This document shows, piece after piece, positions 1 through 14,274 of a DNA stretch of 64,000 bases; position 1 is the stretch's first letter; the number at the start of each line of letters is the position of its first letter. The notes below the pieces were generated by a model. It saw only the letters and a program-made list of their open reading frames with translations. It ran no database searches and was not told the origin of the DNA. This DNA is from Sorghum bicolor (taxonomy: Eukaryota; Streptophyta; Magnoliopsida; Poales; Poaceae), in NCBI RefSeq assembly GCF_000003195.3, contig NC_012871.2:13867039-13931038 (forward strand). The letters are read 5' to 3'. Position numbers and translations under genes: made by a program.

Positions 1-33
1 AAAAAACATAGTGAATCATAGAAAAATAACATA

Positions 34-460
34 AAATAGAAAATCTAATTTTGTTGGACTTTACATGAGTAGATCTAAATATAGTATGGTTTAGTATAAA
101 TTTTTTATTGTAGTTTTAGATCTATGTTTTTCTATACTTAATTCATAGTTGCAATTTATATGGTCCAATTGTGGTGAAATTTTTATGGTGGGCTAATTAT
201 TGTATGGTTGAGTTGTAGTAAACATTCCATACTGATTAGATCATGTATAGTTTAGGTATAGGTTTATAAATACTTCATAAAAATTTCACCGAAATTAGAC
301 GATAGAAACCGCAGTTGCAAATTAATTATAGAAAAACACAGATCTAAAGCTACAATAAAAAATTTATACTAAATCATACCATATTATCTGTTCATTGTGT
401 CCATCTACTCAAGTGGAGCCTATCAAAATTAGATTTTTTTTATTTTATGATTTTTCTATT
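34..460. repeat. Foldback/MITE-like inverted repeat
   Basis: Two AT-rich arms, about 34-210 and 270-460, are imperfect reverse complements. Both contain AGATCTA followed by a TTTAGTATAAATTTTTTATTG block. This looks like an old foldback or MITE element. I could not define its termini or target duplication, so the superfamily is open. No gene is visible in positions 1-900 apart from this repeat and the 3' flank of the hydrolase gene. Confidence 0.5.
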
Positions 461-910
461 GATTTACTATCAAATTTTAAATATTTAGATGAAATAAATA
501 GAAATAATATCAATAAATAAATGGTTTTAAATATTCAGGGATGTGGTTTTGTAAAAGTTGAGACAGACAATGTGAATTTTTCCCCTAGATTTTATATACT
601 TCTTTATTTACGAGGCCTTGGCCCAACCGACCTGGCGCACAGGCCATCACTCACATACACCTAAGCCCAACAATCGCGGCCCACTAGCCACGCTCGTCTC
701 CCGCCTTCTCCTCTATTATCGAACACGCTACAGTCTTTCTTCCCTTCACTCTCCTGACAGAGACGTGTTAATTTCAGGCGGCAGCAGGAACAAAGAAAGC
801 CTCAATATATTTCACATTGTCAATCAGTCGGAACAATCGCTGAAGTAATGGATGGATAATACATCATGTGCGTGGACGTGGAGACGCGAACGGGCGATGC
901 TGGTGTGGAG

Positions 911-2492
911 TCAGCTCTGACTCTGATCCGGGAGCGTCGGCGGCGGGGCAGTCCGCCGGAAGACATGCTTCCGGCAGTTGTGGAAGATGCTGTCGTAGAC
1001 GAGGTCGAACTGCACGCCTCCTCGCCGCCGGTTGATGACGAACGCCATGTGGTCCGCCTCCACGATCTTGTAGTACCAGATCCCCGGCCGCAGCGGATGG
1101 CAGTCCTCATCGTTCTCCACCCGCACGCTGGGATGCTCGACGGGGATCCTCGGGTGCGTCATGGAGAAGGTGTTGAGCGCGCCGTCGTTGTCCTCCCAGT
1201 CCTCGTCCCTGTACCCCGGGTACGGCGCGCCGGCGGGGTAGCGCCAGCGGCACATCTGCAGGACGCGGAGGAAGAGCAGCGGGTGGATCGTCGTCACCCC
1301 GGACGGCACGGTGGCGCCGCCAGGTGCCCTGGCGGTGGTGCGCCGGCTGGCGTAGCTGAAGTAGAAGGTGCCCGGGAACGTGCTTACCCGGGCGTTGATC
1401 CTGGCGGCGCCCTGGATGGTGAGGTCGGGCACGATCCAGTCCCCCGTGGCGAAGGGCCCTCGCCTGCCGTTGCCGTCGCCGCCGAGCAGGAGGTCCGCGA
1501 GCCCGGACACGCCGACGACGCGCCGCGACATGCCGAAGTGGTCGAAGCCGAAGTCGTAGTAGCGGTTGAGCCATGGGAGGTCGAGCCAGTGGTAGAGCAC
1601 GCTGCCGACGCGGCAGATCTGGAGGAGGCACACGGGCCGCAGCGACCGCCAGCCCTCGCCGTCCTTGTCGTCGTCGTCGGCGCGCATCCCGTCGATGTAG
1701 GCGCGCGTGGTGCCGTTGAGCGCGCCGGAGAGTGAGGTGACGCTCAGCACCCACCGCTCCGAGGTGTCGTCGGCGTGGCCCTCGAACTCGCCGTCGTGGA
1801 GCATCTGCTGCAGCAGGCGGATCACCTGCGCGCCGGCCGAGTGGCCCACCAGGTGCACCGGGTGGTCCTCGTCCCACACCGGGTAGTGGCCTCGCGCGTA
1901 GGTGCGGCCGAACCGGGAGTGGCCGGACGCACGGCTGTGCTCCTCGCCGTAGTCCACCTGCCCGCCTTTCAGGTAGTAGAAGAGCTCCCGGGCCCTGTCG
2001 TGGACGCTGGTGAGCGAGCCCAGGTCCGGCACCAGCACCCGGTCGTCCTTCTTCTCCGCGCCGGCGAAGTAGGACAGCCCGCCCAGCCTCTGCGATGCAT
2101 GCACACCACCTACCCTGTCACTAGCGTGTGACCGGAGACGACGACGACGACGACGACGAAACGAAACGAAAGCAGAGCATCCGTCGGAGCGAAAATGAAT
2201 GACAAGTACGCATACGCACGCCTTTGCCGAAGCCGAAGATGCCGTGCACCAGCACGATGGGCGGGACGGATCCGTCGAGCACCACCGCGGCCTCGTCCTC
2301 GCCCTCGACGGCGACGCCCTTGGCCACGCCGCCGCCGGGCATAAGGGCCTTGTTCACGAGGGAGGCGGAGACGTCGGCGATGACGGCGGTGCCGAAGATG
2401 TAGAAGGCGTAGCCCAGGTGGACGACCGCGCTGAGGAGCAGCTCCGCGGCGCCCAGCGCGGCCAGCAGCGCCGCCCTCGCCCGGCTCCTCAT
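911..2492 (-). CDS. Lipase-like alpha/beta-hydrolase (two exons)
   Basis: Exon 1 is 2492-2220 (91 codons) and exon 2 is 2089-911 (392 codons plus stop), giving 483 aa. The 130-bp intron has GT at 2219-2218 and AG at 2091-2090 and joins GFGKG to RLGGLSYF in frame. The ATG at 2492 opens a hydrophobic N-terminal segment (about residues 7-41), a possible membrane anchor or signal. The nucleophile elbow GHSAG is at residues 173-177, so the serine is residue 175. An oxyanion-side motif, VLVHGIFGFGKG, lies near residues 80-91. An ADHMAF motif near the C-terminus probably supplies the catalytic histidine. The overall pattern matches the plant hydrolases related to bacterial family I.5 lipases (such as Arabidopsis At1g10740). 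Ester or acyl-lipid hydrolysis is inferred from the family; the substrate is unknown. The gene is GC-rich, and a 289-codon frame on the other strand is only its shadow. Confidence 0.88.
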
Positions 2493-3050
2493 GCAGTGCA
2501 GGGCTCGCGCTGTGCTCTCTCACGGCGGCGGCGGGCTGCTGCTCTGCGATGGAGGTGACGTGCGTTGGTGCGCACGCCGGCGGGTGCTGTCTGTGCGGCT
2601 TTTGGAGGGAAATCCGTCTGGAGAAGTCTGGTAGTTTGTAGAGGTGCACCTTTGCATGCTGACTTGGCCACAAACGACTCCACGCCATTCCCGTGCTCTC
2701 TGCCTGGTCCACAAGATTTCGTTCGTTTGGTGGGACTGGGTGCTCCGTTCGCTTTCATCCGGGACCCTCAAATTCCGTCGCATTGGCTGACATCTGGGGC
2801 CGAGCATATTAGGATAGTGCCATCAGGCGCCTGCAGGTTTTTTCTTCCCCTTCTGTTCAATTACTCGATGAGTGTCGCCCCATCGAAATTGATCAATTTT
2901 TCTTGATAGAATCGAAATTTGATCAATTAGTGTAGTTGTAGCCCCATCGAAATTGATGTTCAGTTCACATGAGTACACCCTCAAGCCGCAGAACCGTCAA
3001 ATTGGGCTTCACGTCTTGTGTTTTTTCAAGGGGAAACCGGAGGGTCCGAG
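2493..3050. other. 5' flank of the hydrolase gene
   Basis: Intergenic sequence containing the putative 5' UTR and promoter of the minus-strand hydrolase. I see no convincing TATA box in the expected position. Short frames here are antisense shadows or chance. Confidence 0.4.
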
Positions 3051-3364
3051 GCCTTGTTTGTCACACCTCAACTTCACTAGTAAAGCTGTTTTTTTATAAA
3101 ATAGCTTCATGAGTAACTTTCTAGATGAAGCTGAACTGTTTTGGAGAAAGTGTTTAACAAAATAGCTTCACCAACTACTTCATACATAGTTGAGAGAGAG
3201 AAATGAGGAAGAAGCTGCAATAAGCTATTTTTTTTCAGCTTCATCCCAACTTATGTCTTTGTGAGAAGAGGAGAAAAACAGCTTCACCATGAAGCTGTTT
3301 TGGAAATAAGTGTTTGGCAAAAAAACAGCTCATGAAGCTGTTGTGAGACAGGCAAACAGGCCCT
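3051..3364. mobile_element. MITE, AGGCCTTGTTTG type
   Basis: The element starts near AGGCCTTGTTTGTCACA and ends near TGTGAGACAGGCAAACAGGCCC, giving imperfect terminal inverted repeats. Internally, short GAAGCTGTTTT and AACAGCTTC motifs recur in both orientations. It is non-coding. The superfamily is not assigned, and the boundaries are good to about 5 bp. Confidence 0.6.
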
Positions 3365-3398
3365 GAGTCTATGATATCCGTGAAATGCATACGTCTTA

Positions 3399-3606
3399 GG
3401 GCAGTCTCAATACATAGTTTTATGGCACAGTTACCAAGACTATTTAAAATAGGTAACCGAGCCATATGAGTTTCATGGGGATGAAACTCCTCTCTCATCT
3501 GATGAAACTCCTTCATTTAATGACCCTGCTAAGTCAGCAATTTTGCTTATGTAGCACCATATTTAATGTGCATGACACTCCCATTAAACATGCATTGAGA
3601 CTGGCC
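3399..3606 (+). mobile_element. Tourist-like MITE, copy 1
   Basis: A 208-bp non-coding element with terminal repeats GGGCAGTCTCAATAC and GCATTGAGACTGGCC, flanked by TTA on both sides (3396-3398 and 3607-3609). A TTA/TAA duplication fits PIF/Harbinger (Tourist) elements. A second, reverse-oriented copy lies at 14066-14271. Confidence 0.85.
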
Positions 3607-3609
3607 TTA

Positions 3610-3840
3610 GAGCATGTTTGGTCGGAGGCCGTAAAGTTTAACACACATGGTAGTATTTTCGTTTTATTTCATAATTAGTGTCTAATTATAGACTAATTAG
3701 ACTCAAAAGATTCATTTCATAAGTTATATATAAACTGTGTAATTGGATTTTTTTTATTTATATTTAATATATTTTATGTATATATTCAAATATTCGATGT
3801 GATGGGAATTAAAGTTTACCGGTTGCAACCATACAGGCCT
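3610..3840 (+). mobile_element. MITE, GTTTGGT...AACTGTGTAATT family, fragment
   Basis: This AT-rich segment contains the recognisable core GACTAATTAGACTCAAAAGATTC, read here in pieces, and ATAAACTGTGTAATTGG. Both are shared with the repeats at 11401, 12104, 12394 and 32200. The termini, GCATGTTTGGTC and CATACAGGCCTTA, are diverged. It is non-coding. Confidence 0.5.
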
Positions 3841-5070
3841 TAGCTCTTTGTTCTAAATTACTTAAGTCACTAACATTTTTTTCTTTATACCATGTATCTA
3901 AATATATGTTATTAGATATATAGCAAAATGATGTAAAAAATCAAAATGACTTATTTAGAACCCCTCTCATCTTTCGATAGAGTTAAATTTACCCTCAGGA
4001 ACATGTGTGTACGCCAGCATCCACTTGAAAGCTGGTGCACAGCAAATTTTAAGTCATCCTCTAGCAACATATACGGGTTCCGAATATCCATTGCCAAGCT
4101 CTTATCTCATTCTTGAAATCTAGACAAACAAAGAAACAGGGGCGGACGCCTCGGTTGGGCAAGGCTCGCCCTACCTTGGCTCCGCCGCACCCTGAGTTCC
4201 TCGTGCAGCCATGGTTCATGGTTGTAAGGTCGAAGACTTGAAAATCGCTGTTGTTCAAGCCTGAACTGTATGTCCGTATGAAGAAGAAGATAAGAGAAGT
4301 CCGAACCACTACTAGCTTTTGGGCCTTACCTTGCTTTGTGGGCTTCAGGACTTGTTCGCTTGTGGGCTGCACAAGAAATAATAGTGATTTACTATGAGAG
4401 CAAAATGGCTTATAAGATAAGCATTGTATCCGTTGCAGTTTCTTTTTTTTTTTTCCAGCGCACACGATGCGGCCGACGGCCGCAACCGCTCCTAATTCCT
4501 ATCCTATCACGAGGGCGAGTTTGTGACTTTGCCGACTGCGAGCCGGCGCTCAGTAATCACGGGACTTCGCAGGTGATCTGGTTTGGGCAGCGTTGCAGCG
4601 ATAACAGCAAGCCGGCAAGCGGCGATCCCACCACACACGGACCAGACAAACTGCTAGTCTGCTACAGATCAGCAGTGCTACTGCAACTGCCTTGTTTATT
4701 TAGTTGATAAGATATGGTAGCTGTTGGCTGATTTCTTATAAGAGATTTTTTATGAGAAAAAAAATACTGCTGAATGACTGAGAGATTCGACTCATAAGCT
4801 TAAACGAATAGGCTAAGTCCAACTCTAAAATCTGACACTCTTTTAATTGTTGCTTGTTCAATCTTTTAGTTATTATCAATTAACTTTAAATGTTTTTACT
4901 TATATATTTTGTGCTCGACTATCACTATGTCCTGTGAACCATTTTGAGAGAGATTACTTCACTTTGTATATTATGGACTTCGCCATACCTTAAATTATTT
5001 CTGTCCTCCGCCACTGCAAAGAAACTACACTACTTACAGTTGGTCACAACTCATGTCCAATGCATTCCTT
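3841..5070. other. Intergenic, no gene seen
   Basis: Mixed AT-rich sequence without a supported gene. The open frames at 4061-4707 have no splice context or recognisable domain. Confidence 0.5.
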
Positions 5071-5071
5071 A

Positions 5072-5276
5072 GGTCTTGTTGGGACCCACCAAGTAAAGTT
5101 TATAGCCAACTAAAATTCCAAAACATTAGCTAGTTAAAAGTTCTACCAGCTAAACTTAGCTGGGATCCAAGCTAATAGATTAGGCTAAACTTTAGCTAAG
5201 TTTATAGCTAGATTAAAGCAGCTAATCTCTAGCAGCTAAATTTAGCCAACAATTTAGCTGGTGGATCCAATCATAT
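5072..5276. mobile_element. MITE with TAGCTAAA-rich interior
   Basis: The segment runs from GGTCTTGTTGGGACCCACCA to TTAGCTGGTGGATCCAATCA. Its ends are roughly complementary, and the interior is dense in TAGCTAAA and TTTAGCT motifs in both orientations. It is non-coding. Boundaries are approximate and no target duplication was confirmed. Confidence 0.45.
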
Positions 5277-5489
5277 CCTTATTCTGTCATTACAACCAAG
5301 ATCATCTTCAACAAACTGAGAATAAATGATAATTTTCTCTATAACCAGAATAACAGAGGTTGCATGTAAAAAAACATGCTCCAACATATCCCCTTTTCAA
5401 TCTCTTTTTACTACTTTTTTCTCAATTAAGAATACCAATCCTCAATCCATCAAAAAGAGGAAAGCAACTCATGCCTCAGTCCGTCAAAG

Positions 5490-6222
5490 AAGAGTAAAAT
5501 ACACCGGCGGCCCTTTAAGTTGTCGCCCTGTGCCACTTTAGTCCATAAACTTGCAAACGCGAAAAAGAGGCCCCTAAACTTGTCAGCATGTGCCACTTTG
5601 GTCCATGAACTTGCAAACGCGAAAAAGTGCCCCCTGAACTTGTCGACGTGTGCCACTTTGGTCCATGAACATGCAAATACGAAAATAACACCGGCTGCAT
5701 GGCACTGTTCTGCCACGTGGCCGCCTCTGGTAGGCCATGCATGGTACCGTTTATGGTGCTGACGTCAGCAATGAGGTCAGCACTTCTTTTTTAATTTACG
5801 AAATTGATATATTTTTATTCGTAGCGTCAAATATATCAAATAATATATCAATTCGTTGCATTTATTAATTAAAAGAGATAATTTTAAAACAAGCAAAATT
5901 TATTCGTTTTCGAGGTTTCATATTTTTTCTAGGCAGAGTACACATGAAGAGGCTACACAAAACATTTCATGAATTTAGCATTTCATTAATAATTAGTTAT
6001 GAAATAAATAAATATTTGTTGACGCGTTGAAAGATTCTTTACACGTTTATGGACAAAAGTGGCACAGACCGACAAGTTCAGGGGTCACTGTTTTGCGTTT
6101 ACAAGTTCATAGACTAAAGTGGCACGGGCGGACAAGTTCAGGGGTCATTTTTTCGAGTTTGCAAGTTCATGGACCAAAGTGGCACAGGCTGATAAGTTAA
6201 AGGGCCGCCAATGTATTTTACT
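5490..6222. mobile_element. Terminal-tandem-repeat DNA element with 8-bp duplication
   Basis: The ends AGTAAAATACACCGGCGGCC and its counterpart at 6203-6222 are inverted. Each end carries about three copies of a roughly 61-bp unit containing TGCCACTTTGGTCCATGAAC, direct within an end and inverted between ends. CGTCAAAG occurs immediately outside on both sides (5482-5489 and 6223-6230). An 8-bp duplication suggests hAT, although array-type termini are also seen in other superfamilies. The interior is AT-rich and non-coding, so it would depend on a partner transposase. Confidence 0.7.
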
Positions 6223-6230
6223 CGTCAAAG

Positions 6231-6797
6231 TATAGGAGCACCACGCTGGACTGCTGGAGGCTGAACGTGAGGGCACCGCGAGGGGTAGACAGGAAATCGG
6301 AAGAAAATAAATTTTCTAGCCATTGTCAGATGGCTTCGGCAACACTATCAAAAAAAACCATCCTAAAACCACAAATCATGCTCCAAGACCCCAGAGGACA
6401 CTCTTGCGCCACACTGTTCCAAAAGAGTGAGCAGGGAGCTGAACAAGTTTTAAAAAGATGTGATGGCAACAATCATTACACAGTTTTATTTCTTATATAT
6501 TCCATCCCTGGTATGGAAGCAGGAACAGAAACATTGATGCCCAAAACTCAACCTGATCTGAGGACTGCCGAAAACAGCTATTGCAAAACGTTTTCACAGC
6601 TGCACCAGGCAGCCAAGACATACAACTAACAGAATCGTATAGACCGACAGCTCTGATAACTGTTGCATCTCATCTCCTGTGCTTATTCATCAAAGGGGAA
6701 GAAAAGGTTGGCATCCCCTTTTCACACTACAACAAATTCTGTGTTGCACCTAAGGTACTTAGCCCAATCGACCAGACTTGGTGAAATATCTTCACGT
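6231..6797. other. 3' flank and probable 3' UTR of spermidine synthase
   Basis: The segment lies downstream of the minus-strand stop at 6798. No other gene is supported. The small frames here lack recognisable domains. Confidence 0.4.
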
Positions 6798-10070
<3,273 letters not shown>

Positions 10071-10543
10071 CCCGAAACCCTGAGCCGCGCGAGGGAGGAA
10101 CGCAGAGAGAGCCGAGGGAAAGCGCGCTCGGTGGGTGTGCGGCTGGCGGCGGCTGGGGGAGGAGGGGGCTCGCAGCAGCAGCGGCCTTGAGATTAGGGCT
10201 CCTCTCCCGGATGGCCGGATTCCTCCCCCTGTGTGTGTCGTGTGGCTTTTGGGAGGGTTTTGGGTTCCTCGCCGCGGCCGTATAAAAAGGCCCCGGCCCC
10301 GGCCCCGGCCCCAGGCAAAGCGCGGCGCCCGTGCCCACCGCAACAGATTCCCCGGGGCCCTGTATTACGCTGGTTCTCATTCCTCACCGAACCGTGGGGT
10401 CACCACTTCGTGGGCCTCACATGTCAGCCTACTGGGTGCCCGTCCCCGTGTGGGCGGCTCCGCGGCGGAGAATGTATTCGGCGGAGCAGAGCAGCAGGTC
10501 AGTGTGGGGATGGGAGCCGCCACCCTCCCGCTTTCGGACTGCT
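10071..10543 (-). promoter_or_regulatory. GC-rich 5' UTR and promoter region of spermidine synthase
   Basis: The segment lies immediately upstream of the minus-strand start at 10070. It is CpG-rich, with a short GGCCCC tandem array at about 10290-10313. No minus-strand TATA box is clear. A TATAAAAAGG at about 10281 reads on the opposite strand. Function is inferred from position only. Confidence 0.4.
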
Positions 10544-10790
10544 TTTTAGGCCTTGTGGCCTTTTTAGGCTTAAATAAATCTGAAAAATTTTAAATTTAGC
10601 TATTATAGTATTTTGTTTTATTTATTAATTAATATTTAATTTTAATTTTAAAATATTTTTCTTATTTAAATTATATATAAATTATGTAATTAGTTATCTT
10701 TTATTTATATTTGATGTATTATGTGTATATATGTATAAAGATTTGATATGATGGAACATAAAAAAAATTGGAAAGTAATACTGTATCTTT
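10544..10790. mobile_element. Degraded MITE of the GGCCTTGTTTAGTT family
   Basis: Starts near AGGCCTTGTGGCC and retains the AT-rich core with TTATATATAAATTATGTAATTAG and TTTGATATGATGGAA (in pieces). These match the other family copies nearby. The ends are eroded. Confidence 0.45.
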
Positions 10791-10843
10791 ATTCGATTCG
10801 AAGATGCCCGGTTGATTGACGTGCCTGTCTGTCGTATTGAGCG

Positions 10844-11353
10844 TAGCCCTGGACAAATTACCCGATACTCATTACCCGTACCCGAATTACCCGAACCCGA
10901 GGTACCCGATCCTAAATTCGGATACCGCTTTTGATTACCCGAAATTAGTTTGGGTAATTCGGGTAATATCTTCCGGTACCCGAATTACCCAAATATTTGT
11001 CTATATCTTTGTATTTATCATGTGTTGTTAGTTAAATATTAGAACTTATCAATTTATTAGAACATAATTCTCTTTGTTTGAACAAGTGGTAGTAATATAT
11101 TATTCTCTACAAAATGCTATTGAAATTCTATACAAATTGCTGCTGAAATTATATATAAATTGCTATTGAAATTTTATATAGTGTGTTGTTTTTTGAAAAT
11201 TCAGGTAAATCGGGAATACCCGAACCCGAATTATCGGGTACCCGAAATTGCGGGAAGTGTTTTTTCGAGACTAATATCGGGTAACAATTTTCATTACCTG
11301 AATTTTGAATTACCCGAACCGAAAAAATCGAGTAACCCGAATGTCCAGGCCTA
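10844..11353 (+). mobile_element. hAT-like non-autonomous element, copy 1
   Basis: 510 bp with ends TAGCCCTGGACA and TGTCCAGGCCTA, bounded by a perfect 8-bp duplication ATTGAGCG (10836-10843 and 11354-11361). An 8-bp duplication with TA...CTGGACA ends is hAT-like. Both terminal regions are packed with GGGTA/TACCC and ACCCGAA motifs. The centre is AT-rich and has no transposase. An inverted relative lies at 31066-31653. Confidence 0.85.
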
Positions 11354-11400
11354 ATTGAGCGGCACTCAGGAGAAAACAAGAGATGCTACGTGCTGAGCTT

Positions 11401-11644
11401 AGGCCTTGTTTAGTTTTACATGAAATTTTAAAAAAAATTAAGATCTTTCGTCATATTGAATCTTTCGACATATATATAGAGAGAGTATTAAACGTAGATC
11501 TAAATAAAATCTAATTGCACAGTTTATATATAATTTGGGAGAGATGAATCTTTTAATCCTAATTAGTCTCTGATTGAATAATAATTGTTAAATACAAACA
11601 AAAGTGTTACTGTCGCCAAATTCAAAAACTTTTCACAAGCCTTA
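11401..11644. mobile_element. MITE, GGCCTTGTTTAGTT family
   Basis: Begins AGGCCTTGTTTAGTTTTACA and ends in AACTTTTCACAAGCCTTA. It contains the family core ATTGCACAGTTTATATATAA and GATGAATCTTTTAATCC. It is non-coding. Confidence 0.65.
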
Positions 11645-12103
11645 AAATCTCTGAACATGGCAAAGCTATTTGAATTTGAATTTCATTTATATTGGATTGT
11701 ATTAAAAAAAATAGTACTCCTTTTGGAGCCTGTTTGTTTATCTTGTAAGCCGTATTTTTTTAAGTCAATATTATTATTTTTTTAATAAATCAATGAATAA
11801 TATTTTTAATTATGATTTTTTTTAGACCAACGAACATGTTCCACGAAGATGGCTTGGCTGGTGTCACCGCTGTTTTGACTAGTGACTGACCGATGACCCG
11901 TGTGGCGGGCGGGCGGCGTTCCTTCGTTCGAGGATGACGCTGCGTTCCTTCCAGCTGGATGAGCATGAGCACCTCTGTTCTGGCACGTCACGTTACCCTC
12001 AGCCTCAGCAACTCCCTTCTGCGGCCACTTCCGGCACGAGACCTGCGACTGCTGCAGTGGTCGTGCGCCGCACAGCGGTTCTCGGGCGTTCTACGTCCTT
12101 GCT
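11645..12103. other. Intergenic, no gene seen
   Basis: A short unique-looking stretch between MITEs, GC-richer after 11880. The frames at 11934-12191 and 11790-11991 carry no recognisable domain. Confidence 0.4.
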
Positions 12104-12349
12104 CAGGCCTTGTTTAGTTCACGCTAAAAACCAAAAAGTTTTCAAGATTCTCCGTCACATCGAATCTTGTGTCACATGCATGAAACATTAAATATAGACG
12201 AAAACAAAAACTAATTACACAGTTTAGCTGTAAATCACGAGATGAATCTTTTGATCCTAGTTAGTCCATGATTGGATAATATTTGTCACAAACAAACGAA
12301 AGTGCTACAGTACCGAAAACTTTTTACTTTTCAGAACTAAACAAGGCCT
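12104..12349. mobile_element. MITE, GGCCTTGTTTAGTT family, well preserved
   Basis: Terminal repeats AGGCCTTGTTTAGTTC and GAACTAAACAAGGCCT are near-perfect inverts over 16 bp. The core contains ACTAATTACACAGTTTAGCTG and GATGAATCTTTTGATCC (21 and 17 nt, described in part). It is the best-preserved member in the window. The superfamily is not assigned. Confidence 0.8.
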
Positions 12350-12393
12350 CAGGAAACGCACTGACAGTTCCTTGTGTTGGTCACGATTTTAGG

Positions 12394-12612
12394 TCTTGTT
12401 TAGTTGTAAAAAGTTTTTAGAAAAATAATACTATAACACTTTCGTTTTTATTCGACAAATATTGTAGGCTTACAAATTTGTCTTGTGATTTACAGGCAAA
12501 CTGTGTAATTAGTTTTTATTTTTATCTATATTTAATACTTCATGTACATGTCGCAAGATGTGAAGAGGAATTTTAAAAAGTTTTTGGTTTTTGGGTGAAC
12601 TAAATAAGACAT
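12394..12612. mobile_element. MITE, GGCCTTGTTTAGTT family, reverse orientation
   Basis: Ends AGGTCTTGTTTAGTTGTAAA and GGTGAACTAAATAAGAC. The family core AACTGTGTAATTAGTTTTTA reads opposite to the copy at 12104. It is non-coding. Confidence 0.7.
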
Positions 12613-12618
12613 TATGTA

Positions 12619-12854
12619 CTCCCTCCGTCACATAATAAATATTTTTTTACTACTACAATTTATGTTTGACTATTCGTCTTATTTAAATTTTTTATACAAA
12701 TAATAAAATAAATAAATTATTATAAAAATATATCTAACAATAAAATAAGTTATGAGAAAATAAATAATATTTATTAAATTTTTTTTAATAAAACAAACGG
12801 TCAAACATGAATCTAAAAGTTAAAGAAATACAATTATTTATGGGACGGAGAGAG
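12619..12854. mobile_element. Stowaway MITE
   Basis: Ends CTCCCTCCGTCACATAATAA and TTTATGGGACGGAGAGAG, flanked by TA. This is the hallmark of Tc1/Mariner Stowaway elements in grasses. AT-rich and non-coding. Confidence 0.8.
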
Positions 12855-13263
12855 TATGTTTTGATTTGGAAATGGAGACATTCACGCGAAAATACACTGG
12901 TGACCCCGATACTTCCTATCTATTTTTTTTTTCATTGCTAGTATCCATGGCCACTCTTCACCTGGAGGTTTATTGGAATTGAATATCTGTCTACTTATAT
13001 TTCTCAATCCAAGAATATTAGAAGATAGAATAGATAATGCAGATTTTATTGGAGGCCTGGTTGCTGAGTTATGACATTGGAATGGCTGACCACCGTCGCC
13101 TTCTAGTAGGTTCATCGAAATTGGATCTCTTGCCACTATTAAGGCTCTGTTTCACTGTTTGATTTCTCTTGCTAAATTTTAGATAGCTAAATTTTAGTTA
13201 TTTTAGTAGCTAAAGTTTCAAATACATTAACTAAAATAAGCTAAAATAGTTTAGTTCCATCAG

Positions 13264-14062
13264 AGCATCTTCAGCAGTGCTACCTAAATCAGACTACCTA
13301 AATGTCTATCTGGGTAACCACTCATTTTAATACTATCTAGATTTTGCTTTTAACTCTAGCAGTACTACCTAAAACTAACTACCTATTTTTGTCTTAGCAG
13401 AGGATGACTTCTAGGTCCCAATCAGAGCATGAATGGAAGAGAGAGGCGCGTGGGTGGGAGAGAAGATTTCGGTAGTGTCCTTAACCCAACAGGAATCGGG
13501 AGTGGAGAGGGGGATTTGGGTAGCCAACAAATTTGTTGGGTGGAATAGGTAGTTTGCTAGAGTGGATTTTATAGCACTCCAAAATTTGAATTTCAAATTT
13601 TAGTTTAAATTTTATTTAAATTTTATAGGGTTAGGAATTTTAGGCAATTATTAAATAATTTATAAAAAAAATTAAATTAAAGGTAGAAACATGTTTGAAT
13701 GTATTTATGCTACTGCATCCAATTTTGTTTGATTTCATTTAATGCTTATTTGTGCTTGATTTAATTTTTGAGGCAAGAAAAGAAATAGAAATTAGTTTTT
13801 ATAAAGAAAAAAAAAGAAGACAGGCTTTCTATCCTTTTTGGGTCAGCTCCCTCTTCCCACGGCCCAGCACCCCTTTCCCCCTCTCTGTCACACAGCCTAG
13901 GCCGTGGCCCAATCCCGCCTGCTCCCCCCCCCCCCGCTGACGGGCGAGCCCCACCCGTCAGAGTCACCCCCAACCTCCCGTCCGATTTGGACAGGAGAGT
14001 CCGCCGCCGCCTCTGTCTTGGCTTCCGTGCCATGCACGCGCCCCTAAGATCGCCTCTACCTA
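13264..14062. mobile_element. Left part of a DNA element inserted in the split MITE
   Basis: Begins AGAGCATCTTCAGCAGTGCTACCTAAAT in outline. A matching inverted end, ATTTAGGTAGCCTGCTGGAGATGCTC, lies at about 30691-30716. Both carry CTACCTAAAT-type repeats. The left part continues into a GC-rich segment (13850-14062). No transposase is visible, and the target duplication was not resolved. Confidence 0.45.
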
Positions 14063-14065
14063 TAA

Positions 14066-14271
14066 GGCTAGTCTCAATGCATGTTTTATGAGAGTATCAT
14101 GCACATTAAATAGGGTGCCACATAAGCAAAATTGCTGACTTGGCAGATTCATTAAAAGAAGGAGTTTCATCAGATGAGAGAGGAGTTTCATCCCCATGAA
14201 ACTCATGTGGCTCGGTTATCTAGTTTATAGTCTTGGTAACTGTGCCATAAAACTATGCATTGAGACTGGCC
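14066..14271 (-). mobile_element. Tourist-like MITE, copy 2 (reverse)
   Basis: 206 bp with ends GGCTAGTCTCAATGCATG and GCATTGAGACTGGCC, flanked by TAA on both sides. The interior matches the copy at 3399-3606 in reverse complement, including the CATCAGATGAGAGAGGAG block. Confidence 0.85.
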
Positions 14272-14274
14272 TAA

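Noticed and set aside
866..1735. 289-codon plus-strand frame
   Set aside because: It is antisense to the well-supported hydrolase exon 2, and its translation is low-complexity Val/Ala/Arg sequence typical of GC-rich shadow frames.
10278..10292. TATAAAAAGG as a promoter for spermidine synthase
   Set aside because: It reads TATA on the plus strand, away from the minus-strand gene, and no plus-strand gene follows it.
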